Shown here: positions 1-5,440 of the stretch, piece by piece | How the letters are laid out: each line of letters begins with the position of its first letter | How positions within the stretch are numbered: position 1 is the stretch's first letter | Origin: Nocardioides sp. | GTDB taxonomy: Bacteria > Actinomycetota > Actinomycetes > Propionibacteriales > Nocardioidaceae | DNA length: 5,834 nucleotides | Reading direction: 5' to 3' | NCBI GenBank assembly: GCA_023252065.1 | Contig: JAHEXO010000164.1 | Coordinates: 1 to 5,834, forward strand | The notes under the pieces: generated by a model | What the model was told of the DNA's origin: nothing | Database searches by the model: none | What the model saw: the letters and a program-made list of their open reading frames with translations, nothing else | Made by a program: the position numbers and the translations under genes

Positions 1-940
1 CACCCCCAGCGGTGTCGACGTCGACACCGGCCGGCTCGAGGGCGACCACGCGACTGCTGACGTCACCGTCACCTTCGGCACCCACAAGATCTGCCACCTC
101 GTCGAGCCGGCGGCCTCGGCGTGCGGAGTCGTCCAGCTGGTCGGCATCGGCCTCGACCTGCCCGACGCTCCGGTCACCGCGCTGCAGGCCGACGACGTCG
201 CCGCCCTCCTCCCGACGCCGCCGGTCGACGCCCAGAAGTACACCCGCGGCGTCGTCGGCGTCCGCGCCGGCTCGGCCCGCTACCCCGGCGCGGGCGTGCT
301 CTCGACCGCGGGTGCGTCGTGCGGGCTCGCCGGCATGGTCAGGTACGCCGGTGGGGCACCCGACGCCGTACGCGCGGCGCACCCCGAGGTCGTCGTCGGC
401 GACGGACGCGTGCAGGCCTGGGTGGTCGGCTCCGGCGGCGACGCCGAGGCCGCCGAGGCGCTGGCCGAGGCGCTGAAGGACGACGTACCGCTCGTCGTCG
501 ACGCCGACGCGCTCGCCCACCTCCCGTCCCGGCTCGACCGGCCGGCGCTGCTGACCCCCCACGCGGGCGAGCTCGCGGCGATGCTCGGGGTCGACCGCGC
601 CGAGGTGGAGGCCGACCAGCTCGCGTTCGCCCGCCGCGCCGCGCGCCAGTGGGAGGCGACGGTCCTGCTCAAGGGCCACCACACCCTCGTCGCCGAGCCC
701 GACGGGCGGGTCCGGGTCACCACCGTCGGCACCTCCTGGCTGGCCGTCGCCGGCGCCGGCGACGTGCTCGGCGGGCTCTGCGGGGCCCTGCTGGCCGCCG
801 GCCTCTCGCCCTACGACGCGGGCTCGGTCGGGTCGTGGCTGCACGGCGCCGCAGCCACCTGGGCCTCGCGTGGCGGCCCCGTCTCCGCCCCGGCCGTGGC
901 GGCTGCGATCGCCCCCGTGGTGGCCGACCTCCTCGCCTGA
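1..940 (+). CDS. nnrD: Bifunctional NAD(P)HX epimerase/dehydratase, 3' part (NnrE tail + NnrD)
   Basis: 312 residues are visible, read from base 2, and the start lies beyond the left edge. The enzyme repairs damaged NADHX and NADPHX in the cytosol: NnrE interconverts the R and S forms, and NnrD dehydrates the S form using ADP. Residues 1-54 are the end of the YjeF_N epimerase fold (PSGVDVDTG, ADVTVTFG, then CGVVQLVGIGL). Residues 79-312 are the carbohydrate-kinase-like dehydratase: YTRGVVGVRAGS at 80-91, GS at 144-145, VVDADAL at 165-171, TPHAGE at 185-190, KG at 224-225, and AGAGDVL at 250-256 with the expected catalytic Asp254. Fused proteins of this family run to roughly 450-500 residues, so about a third is missing. 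One oddity is Gly48, where many NnrE proteins have Asp in a DIG motif. Family assignment is firm; activity of the epimerase half cannot be judged from this fragment. Confidence 0.93.
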   Translation, partial: TPSGVDVDTGRLEGDHATADVTVTFGTHKICHLVEPAASACGVVQLVGIGLDLPDAPVTALQADDVAALLPTPPVDAQKYTRGVVGVRAGSARYPGAGVLSTAGASCGLAGMVRYAGGAPDAVRAAHPEVVVGDGRVQAWVVGSGGDAEAAEALAEALKDDVPLVVDADALAHLPSRLDRPALLTPHAGELAAMLGVDRAEVEADQLAFARRAARQWEATVLLKGHHTLVAEPDGRVRVTTVGTSWLAVAGAGDVLGGLCGALLAAGLSPYDAGSVGSWLHGAAATWASRGGPVSAPAVAAAIAPVVADLLA

Positions 941-944
941 CCGA

Positions 945-973
945 CCGGGCCGTCCCCGATCCGGACAGGCCGG
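945..973 (+). terminator. GC-rich imperfect hairpin between nnrD and alr
   Basis: This starts a few bases after the nnrD stop. GTCC (952-955) pairs with GGAC (963-966) around a seven-base loop. GGCC (948-951) pairs with GGCC (968-971) after one bulged A (967), and CC (945-946) pairs with GG (972-973) after a bulged G. No T-run follows, so it is not a classical intrinsic terminator. T-less GC hairpins are common 3' elements in actinobacteria. It also ends just before the candidate alr -10 box, so it could instead be an operator or simply chance in GC-rich DNA. Confidence 0.3.
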
Positions 974-978
974 GATGG

Positions 979-984
979 GACAAT
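979..984 (+). promoter_or_regulatory. Candidate -10 box of a leaderless alr promoter
   Basis: GACAAT keeps the A at position 2 and T at position 6 of the TANNNT consensus. Seven bases separate it from the ATG at 992, which places transcription initiation on or next to that start codon, the geometry of leaderless actinobacterial genes. No convincing -35 hexamer is seen at the usual distance. Confidence 0.5.
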
Positions 985-991
985 GAGCACC

Positions 992-2122
992 ATGAGCCGC
1001 CGTCCCGAGATCGTGGTGGACCTCGCCGCGATCCGGGCCAACGTCGGCGCCCTGCGCGACCTGGTCGCCCCCGACGGGGCCGACGTGATGGTCGTGGTGA
1101 AGGCCGACGGCTACGGCCACGGCATGCTCGAGGCCGCCACCGCGGGCCGTGCCGCGGACGCCCCCTGGCTCGGCGTCGCCACCATCGACGAGGCGCTCCG
1201 GCTGCGCGCGGCGGGCGACACGGGCCGCATCCTGTGCTGGCTCACGGTGCCCGGAGACGACTGGGCAGCGGCGATCGAGGCCGACGTCGATGTCACCGCC
1301 TACACCACCGCCGAGCTCGCCGAGATCCGCTCCGCGGTGGGTGACCGCCTGGCCCGGGTCCAGCTCAAGGTCGACACCGGCCTGTCCCGCGGTGGAGCGA
1401 CCGCCGACCACTGGCCCGACCTCGTGCAGGCTGCGCGCACCGGCGAGGCCGAGGGCCGGTGGCGCGTGACCGGCATCTGGTCCCACTTCGCGTGCAGCGA
1501 CGAGCCCGAGCACCCGGCCAACGACGCCCAGGAGCAGGCCTTCCGCCAGGCGCTCGCCGGGGCCGAGCAGGCCGGCCTGCGCCCCGAGGTCCGCCACCTC
1601 GCCAACTCCGGCGGTGCGTTGCTCCGTCCCTCGTCCCGCTTCGACCTCGTGCGCTGCGGCATCGCCGCCTACGGCCTCGACCCGGCCCCGGGTCTCTCGC
1701 CCGACATCGGCCTGCGGCCGGCGATGACGGTGACCGCACCGCTGGCGCTCACCAAGTCGGTCCCGGCCGGCTCCGGGGTCTCCTACGGCCACACGTGGAC
1801 GGCACCCGGGGAGACCCGGCTGGGCCTGGTGCCGATCGGCTACGGCGACGGCGTACCGCGCCATGCCGGCAACACCGCCGAGGTCTGGGTCGACGGCAAG
1901 CGACACCGGATCCGCGGCCGCATCTGCATGGACCAGTTCGTGGTCGACCTCGACCACGACGACGCCGTGGCTGCCGGTGAGGAGGTCGTGCTGTTCGGGC
2001 CGGGCGCCTCGGGCGAGCCGACGGCCGACGACTGGGCGCGCGTCTGCGGCACGATCCACTACGAGATCGTCACCCGGATGGGCGGGCGCCTCAGGCGCCG
2101 CTACACCGAAGGCGCCCGATGA
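992..2122 (+). CDS. alr: Alanine racemase (PLP-dependent)
   Basis: 376 residues, the usual length for the family. It interconverts L- and D-alanine in the cytosol to supply D-Ala for peptidoglycan. Numbered from ATG 992, the PLP-binding lysine is Lys37 in VVVKADGYGHG and the second catalytic base is Tyr265 in GVSYGHTW. The motif DTGLSRGG gives Arg133, and RCGIAAYG gives the pyridine-contacting Arg221. NSGG is at 205-208, and the CMD substrate-entry motif is at 312-314. An in-frame ATG at 983 adds three residues. I prefer 992 because a -10-like box lies seven bases upstream and catalytic numbering then matches the family closely, although 983 has a weak GGGA about seven bases upstream and cannot be excluded. 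The stop overlaps the next gene's start (ATGA), so it heads a coupled operon. Function is very secure. Confidence 0.97.
   Translation: MSRRPEIVVDLAAIRANVGALRDLVAPDGADVMVVVKADGYGHGMLEAATAGRAADAPWLGVATIDEALRLRAAGDTGRILCWLTVPGDDWAAAIEADVDVTAYTTAELAEIRSAVGDRLARVQLKVDTGLSRGGATADHWPDLVQAARTGEAEGRWRVTGIWSHFACSDEPEHPANDAQEQAFRQALAGAEQAGLRPEVRHLANSGGALLRPSSRFDLVRCGIAAYGLDPAPGLSPDIGLRPAMTVTAPLALTKSVPAGSGVSYGHTWTAPGETRLGLVPIGYGDGVPRHAGNTAEVWVDGKRHRIRGRICMDQFVVDLDHDDAVAAGEEVVLFGPGASGEPTADDWARVCGTIHYEIVTRMGGRLRRRYTEGAR
2108..2112 (+). promoter_or_regulatory. Ribosome binding site of the alpha/beta hydrolase
   Basis: GAAGG lies six bases before the ATG at 2119, inside the last codons of alr. It supports that start and, with the ATGA overlap, translational coupling between the two genes. 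Confidence 0.55.
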
Positions 2123-3198
2123 AGACCACCGGCAAGGTGCTCGGCGCAGCAGCCGGTGCCGTCGGCGTCGCCGCAGCCGGCGCCGCGCTCCGGGTCGCCC
2201 AGCGACGTGCGGTCATCAACCGCCGCGGGGCCGGTGACCACGCGCCGTGCGGCTCGCTGCGGTCCAAGCCGATCCACGTGGTCACCGACGACGGGGTCGA
2301 CCTCCACGTCGAGGTCGACGAGTACGACGGCCCGAGCGGCCGCCGGCGGAGCAGGGCCAAGGCGCCGGAGCTGACCGTCGTCTTCGTGCACGGCTACTCG
2401 CTCAACCTCGACTCGTGGCACTTCCAGCGCGCCGGCTACCGCGACCAGGTCCGCACCGTCTACTACGACCAGCGCTCCCACGGCCGCTCCGGTCGCTCGC
2501 CGCGCGGTCACGCCACGATCGAGCAGCTCGGCCGCGACCTCCACCTGGTCCTGGAGACGGTCGTCCCGCAGGGCCCGATCGTCCTCGTCGGCCACTCGAT
2601 GGGCGGGATGACGATCATGGCGCTCGCCGAGGAGCACCCGGAGCTCTTCGGCGACCGGATCGTGGGCGTCGGCCTGATCTCCACCACCGCCGGCGGCCTG
2701 GAGCCGCACCGGATCATCGCGCCCCGGGTGCCGTCGACGGTCGGCGGGGCGCTGGCCGAGCGGCTGGTCACCATGCTCGCGCGGGGGCACAAGGGGGTCG
2801 ACGGCGTACGCCGCCTCGGCCACTCCGTCGCCATGGTCGCCACCGACGAGCTGGCGTTCGGCGACGACGTACCGGCCTCCTACGTCGAGTTCGTCGACGA
2901 GATGCTGTCCGCGACGCCGTTCGAGGTGGTCGCGGAGTTCTTCTCCAACTTCGCCCGGCTCGACAAGTTCGAGACCGTCAAGGCGCTCGGGGCCGTGCCG
3001 ACCTCGATCATCGCCGGCACCGCCGACCGGATCACCGCGGTCGGGCACAGCCGCAAGCTGCACGCCTACATCCCGGGCTCGTCCCTGCTCGAGTGCCCGG
3101 GCGCCGGACACCTGGTGATGATGGAGCGGCACCACGACGTCAACGACGAGCTCGACCAGCTGCTGGCCCTGGCCGGCGACCTGGCCGACCGGCGATGA
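2119..3198 (+). CDS. Alpha/beta hydrolase with N-terminal membrane segment
   Basis: 359 residues. An Ala/Gly-rich hydrophobic stretch at about 7-24, after two lysines, looks like a membrane anchor or uncleaved signal and is followed by basic residues (RVAQRR). The hydrolase fold starts near 50. HGY at 91-93 is the oxyanion-hole turn, DQRSHGRS at 117-124 is the typical strand-4 motif, and GHSMGG at 158-163 carries the nucleophile Ser160. Asp303 in GTADRIT is the likely acid and His331 in GAGHLV the catalytic histidine, so the triad is complete. The substrate cannot be read from sequence; esterase, lipase or peptidase-like activity is possible. Hydrolases of this type recur between alr and tsaE in actinobacteria such as Streptomyces (recalled family knowledge). 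Four-base ATGA overlaps at both ends place it in one operon with alr and tsaE. Fold is certain; biological role is unknown. Confidence 0.92.
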   Translation: MKTTGKVLGAAAGAVGVAAAGAALRVAQRRAVINRRGAGDHAPCGSLRSKPIHVVTDDGVDLHVEVDEYDGPSGRRRSRAKAPELTVVFVHGYSLNLDSWHFQRAGYRDQVRTVYYDQRSHGRSGRSPRGHATIEQLGRDLHLVLETVVPQGPIVLVGHSMGGMTIMALAEEHPELFGDRIVGVGLISTTAGGLEPHRIIAPRVPSTVGGALAERLVTMLARGHKGVDGVRRLGHSVAMVATDELAFGDDVPASYVEFVDEMLSATPFEVVAEFFSNFARLDKFETVKALGAVPTSIIAGTADRITAVGHSRKLHAYIPGSSLLECPGAGHLVMMERHHDVNDELDQLLALAGDLADRR

Positions 3199-4124
3199 CG
3201 GTGGTCACCGGGCTGCCGGGTCTCACCGTCGCCCGCGTCGGTCCCGAGTCCGCCTCGGCGGTGCTGGGGGTCGTCCGTGCGGCGTTCGCGACCCGGCCGC
3301 CGCTCGACCCGCCGGCCGACGCGCTCGGCGAGACCGAGGAGCACCTCGCGACCGCTCTCGCCCACGGCGGTCTCGTGGCGACCGTCGACGACGGGGTGGT
3401 CGGCGCGCTCGTGCTCGATCCCGACGGGTCGACCCTGTGGCTGCGCCGGGTCGGGGTGCTGCCCGAGGTGCGCGAGCACGGCGTCGCCACCGACCTGGTG
3501 GCCGCCGCCCTCGCCACCAGCACGCCGTACGACGAGGTGGCGGTGCTCGCCCGCGAGGAGCTGCCGGCCACGGTCGCCTTCTGGCGCGACCACGGCTTCG
3601 TCGAGACCGCTCACCGGTCGCCCTACGTCGAGCTACGGCGCCCCGCGGTGCGCGCCTACGACGCACCCGACGCCGAGACGATGCGCGGCCTCGGTGAGCG
3701 GCTCGCGCCGCAGCTCCGGCCCGGCGACGTCGTCGTCCTCACCGGTGAGCTCGGGGCGGGCAAGACGACCTTCACGCAGGGCCTGGGCTCAGGGCTGCAG
3801 GTGCGCGGTGGGGTGACGTCGCCGACGTTCGTGATCGCTCGCGTCCATCCGTCGCTGGTGGGCGGACCCGCGCTGGTGCACGTCGACGCCTACCGCCTCG
3901 GTGGCGTCGCCGAGCTCGACGACCTCGACCTCGACACCTCGCTCGACGAGGCCGTCACCGTTGTCGAGTGGGGCGAGGGGATCGCCGAGGGGCTCTCCGA
4001 CGACCGGCTCGAGGTGCGCATCGAGCGGTCCCTCGCCGACGAGACCGCCGGTGGGCTCGACCCGCGGCGGGTCGTGGTCTGGCCGATCGGGCGGCGCTGG
4101 CTGGAGCAGCGGCTCAGCCTCTGA
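3195..4124 (+). CDS. tsaE: GNAT acetyltransferase fused to TsaE, the t6A ATPase subunit
   Basis: 309 residues with two domains. Residues about 10-150 are a GNAT fold: acetyl-CoA loop RxxGxA at 93-98 after the VLP strand end, and AFWRDHGF at 128-135, a typical motif B. Residues about 152-309 are a complete TsaE: Walker A GELGAGKTT at 184-192, TSPTF at 208-212, HVDAYRL at 229-235 and VVEWGEG at 256-262. TsaE is the ATPase that drives turnover of the TsaB-TsaD complex, which makes N6-threonylcarbamoyladenosine at position 37 of ANN-decoding tRNAs. Stand-alone TsaE is about 150 residues, so the GNAT part is a true extension. No strong ribosome site precedes the start; translation probably depends on coupling through the ATGA overlap. 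The acetyl acceptor is unknown, and a RimI-like role is conceivable because rimI usually lies in this cluster. Met163 could give TsaE alone, but has no clear ribosome site. Confidence 0.93.
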   Translation: MTVVTGLPGLTVARVGPESASAVLGVVRAAFATRPPLDPPADALGETEEHLATALAHGGLVATVDDGVVGALVLDPDGSTLWLRRVGVLPEVREHGVATDLVAAALATSTPYDEVAVLAREELPATVAFWRDHGFVETAHRSPYVELRRPAVRAYDAPDAETMRGLGERLAPQLRPGDVVVLTGELGAGKTTFTQGLGSGLQVRGGVTSPTFVIARVHPSLVGGPALVHVDAYRLGGVAELDDLDLDTSLDEAVTVVEWGEGIAEGLSDDRLEVRIERSLADETAGGLDPRRVVVWPIGRRWLEQRLSL

Positions 4125-4126
4125 GC
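4112..4126. terminator. Perfect inverted repeat over two convergent stop codons
   Basis: GCTCAG (4112-4117) and CTGAGC (4121-4126) form a perfect six-base stem with a CCT loop. The right arm contains the TGA of tsaE (4122-4124), and the left arm contains the TGA of the Nudix gene on the other strand (4114-4116). No T-run follows on either strand, so termination strength is uncertain. Position and symmetry suggest a bidirectional 3' element. Confidence 0.4.
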
Positions 4127-4656
4127 AGTCCCATCGCTTCGGCCAGCAGCACGACGTCGGCGTGCTCCTCGTCGTGCACGCGCAGCCAGTCTGCGGCCTG
4201 GGCGGGTGGCAGGGCCTTGACCTCCACCACGTCCTCCCCGTCGTCGGGGACCGTCGGCGGGCCGGCCAGCGCGACCCGGGCCACGGCGTAGGCCCACGCC
4301 GACACCGGGTGGGGGGAGTGGGCCTGGTGCGGCTCGCCGTTGCGCGAGGTGGCACGCATGTGGGCGAACACCGGGCCGGGTTCGCCGACGACCTCGCACC
4401 CGGCCTCCTCCAGCAGCTCGCGGCGTAGCAGCTCGGCGAGCGTCTCGCCCTCCTGCCTGCGGCCGCCGGGCAGGAACCGCCACTCCTCGACCGAGCGGCA
4501 CGTCACCACCAGGCCGCCCGGGTCGAGCGCCACGACGTGGAGCCGGGTCACGTCCGCGTCAGGAGGGGCCCCGAGGCGGAACTCGAGGTCGGCGTTGGCG
4601 TAGCTCTCGAACCTCGGCGCGAACAGGGCCGGGAACCTGGCCGCCCAGTCTGTCAT
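4114..4656 (-). CDS. Nudix hydrolase
   Basis: 180 residues on the minus strand. The Nudix box is essentially intact at 65-87: Gly65, five residues, Glu71, seven residues, then Arg79-Glu80, Glu83-Glu84 and Gly86, so the metal-binding glutamates are present. It is preceded by WRFLPGG, as is usual. The family hydrolyses nucleoside diphosphates linked to another moiety (oxidised dNTPs, ADP-ribose, NADH, alarmones); nothing visible fixes the substrate. The N-terminal 35 residues and the acidic C-terminal helix (DEEHADVVLLAEAM) are not diagnostic. The start at 4656 is supported by TAGGGT, which could be a -10 box or hold a weak AGGG ribosome site. Its 3' end overlaps tsaE by 11 bases in convergent orientation, and it is divergent from the metallophosphoesterase gene. 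The family call is firm. Confidence 0.93.
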   Translation of the reverse strand: MTDWAARFPALFAPRFESYANADLEFRLGAPPDADVTRLHVVALDPGGLVVTCRSVEEWRFLPGGRRQEGETLAELLRRELLEEAGCEVVGEPGPVFAHMRATSRNGEPHQAHSPHPVSAWAYAVARVALAGPPTVPDDGEDVVEVKALPPAQAADWLRVHDEEHADVVLLAEAMGLLRG

Positions 4657-4674
4657 GCCACGACCCTAGGTGGC
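4657..4674. repeat. Inverted repeat around the Nudix promoter
   Basis: GCCAC (4657-4661) and GTGGC (4670-4674) are perfect five-base arms separated by eight bases. They enclose the CCTAGG palindrome and the candidate -10 box of the Nudix gene. This could be an operator in the 33-base divergent gap, but short GC arms arise easily by chance here. Confidence 0.25.
4663..4668 (-). promoter_or_regulatory. Candidate -10 box of the Nudix gene
   Basis: On the minus strand this reads TAGGGT, a full TANNNT match, with six bases to the ATG whose A is 4656. Initiation would fall at or next to the start codon, which suggests a leaderless mRNA. The internal AGGG, seven bases from the ATG, is an alternative reading as a ribosome site. 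Confidence 0.45.
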
Positions 4675-4678
4675 GTGA

Positions 4679-4684
4679 CAGGCT
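4679..4684 (+). promoter_or_regulatory. Weak candidate -10 box of the metallophosphoesterase gene
   Basis: CAGGCT keeps the A at position 2 and T at position 6 of TANNNT and ends five bases before the ATG at 4690. The only purine-rich stretch nearby, GAGG at 4685-4688, is one base from the ATG and too close to be a normal ribosome site, so a leaderless start is likelier. The match is poor. Confidence 0.25.
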
Positions 4685-4689
4685 GAGGC

Positions 4690-5430
4690 ATGGTTGTCAT
4701 CGCCCACGTGAGCGACACCCACTTCGGCAACGCCGTCCAGGACCCGGCCTCCCGTGCCGCCGCGGTCATGGACCACCTGCTGGCCCTGGACCCACGCCCC
4801 GACCTGCTGCTGGTCAGCGGCGACGTGGCAGACCACGGACTGCCTGACGAGTACGCCGAGGCCCGCGCCTGGCTCGACCGCTGGCCCGGGCCGTCGCTGG
4901 TGTGCCCGGGCAACCACGACATCCGCTCGGCCTACGTCGTCGGGCTGGGCCGGGAGGCCCGCACGGTGGGCGAGGTGGCCGGCCTGCGCTTCGTGGTGCT
5001 CGACTCGCTGATCGACCAGGTCGGCGGGGAACGCGTCGACGAGGGGCTGCTCGGCGACGACCAGCTCGACTGGCTCGACCACCAGCTGCGCGCCGCCTCT
5101 GCGCCGACGTTCGTGGTGCTCCACCATCCGCCGACCACGATCGGGATCAGCCTGATGGACCCGATCCGACTCCTCGACGGCGACGCCCTCGCCGCGGTGC
5201 TCGACCGCCACCCCCACGTCGTCGCCACGCTGGTCGGGCACGCCCACACGATGGGGGCCACCACCTTCGCCGGCCGCCCGCTCCTGATCGGGGGCGGCGT
5301 CGTCTCGACGGTCTCCCTTGACGCCGAGGACCTGCCCCTGGTCTGGTACGACGCTCCGCCCTCCCTCGCCCTCCACCTGGTGGCCGACGGCCGGGTGACC
5401 ACCCACTGGCGCGCGCTGCCCACTGCGTAA
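4690..5430 (+). CDS. Metallophosphoesterase, class III cyclic-nucleotide phosphodiesterase type
   Basis: 246 residues, a single calcineurin-like domain with every metal-ligand motif in order: DxH at Asp9/His11, GD at 44-45, GNHD at 74-77, His145-His146 in LHHPP, and GHAH at 183-186. The two-metal site expected from the family is therefore complete (Asp9, His11, Asp45, Asn75, His145, His184, His186). Spacing and the SDTHF opening resemble bacterial cAMP phosphodiesterases such as CpdA and mycobacterial Rv0805. Activity on other phosphodiesters or phosphomonoesters is equally possible, since this family is promiscuous. There is no signal peptide or membrane helix, so it is probably cytosolic. 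The gene is divergent from the Nudix gene across 33 bases and is followed after ten bases by tsaB in the same direction. Family secure, substrate inferred. Confidence 0.92.
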   Translation: MVVIAHVSDTHFGNAVQDPASRAAAVMDHLLALDPRPDLLLVSGDVADHGLPDEYAEARAWLDRWPGPSLVCPGNHDIRSAYVVGLGREARTVGEVAGLRFVVLDSLIDQVGGERVDEGLLGDDQLDWLDHQLRAASAPTFVVLHHPPTTIGISLMDPIRLLDGDALAAVLDRHPHVVATLVGHAHTMGATTFAGRPLLIGGGVVSTVSLDAEDLPLVWYDAPPSLALHLVADGRVTTHWRALPTA

Positions 5431-5433
5431 CCT
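5428..5433 (+). promoter_or_regulatory. Candidate -10 box of a leaderless tsaB promoter
   Basis: TAACCT is a full TANNNT match, seven bases from the GTG at 5441, so initiation would fall at the start codon. Its first three bases are the TAA stop of the preceding gene. No good -35 hexamer is visible, and no good ribosome site precedes the GTG (only CGGA). Confidence 0.5.
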
Positions 5434-5440
5434 CGGACCC

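Noticed and set aside
296..940. An internal methionine start at 296, which would make NnrD a separate 214-residue protein
   Set aside because: The in-frame sequence before it is clear epimerase tail and the first strands of the dehydratase (including residues 80-98), so this codon is internal to a fused gene.
121..1344. 407-codon plus-strand open frame spanning the end of nnrD and the start of alr
   Set aside because: Extremely Arg-rich with no motifs; it crosses the real stop at 940 and two firmly identified enzymes in other frames.
2101..3135. 344-codon minus-strand open frame opposite the alpha/beta hydrolase
   Set aside because: Its composition mirrors the hydrolase codons, it shows no recognisable family, and the plus strand encodes a complete catalytic triad.
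2247..3194. Open frame that would extend the GNAT-TsaE protein upstream to a 625-residue product
   Set aside because: The added part is Arg/Pro-rich with no domain and lies over the well-conserved alpha/beta hydrolase in another frame. The ATGA overlap at 3195 gives a clear start.
3681..4124. Met163 as an independent TsaE start
   Set aside because: It falls inside the first TsaE helix, lacks a convincing ribosome site, and would remove conserved N-terminal residues. It is kept only as an alternative to test.
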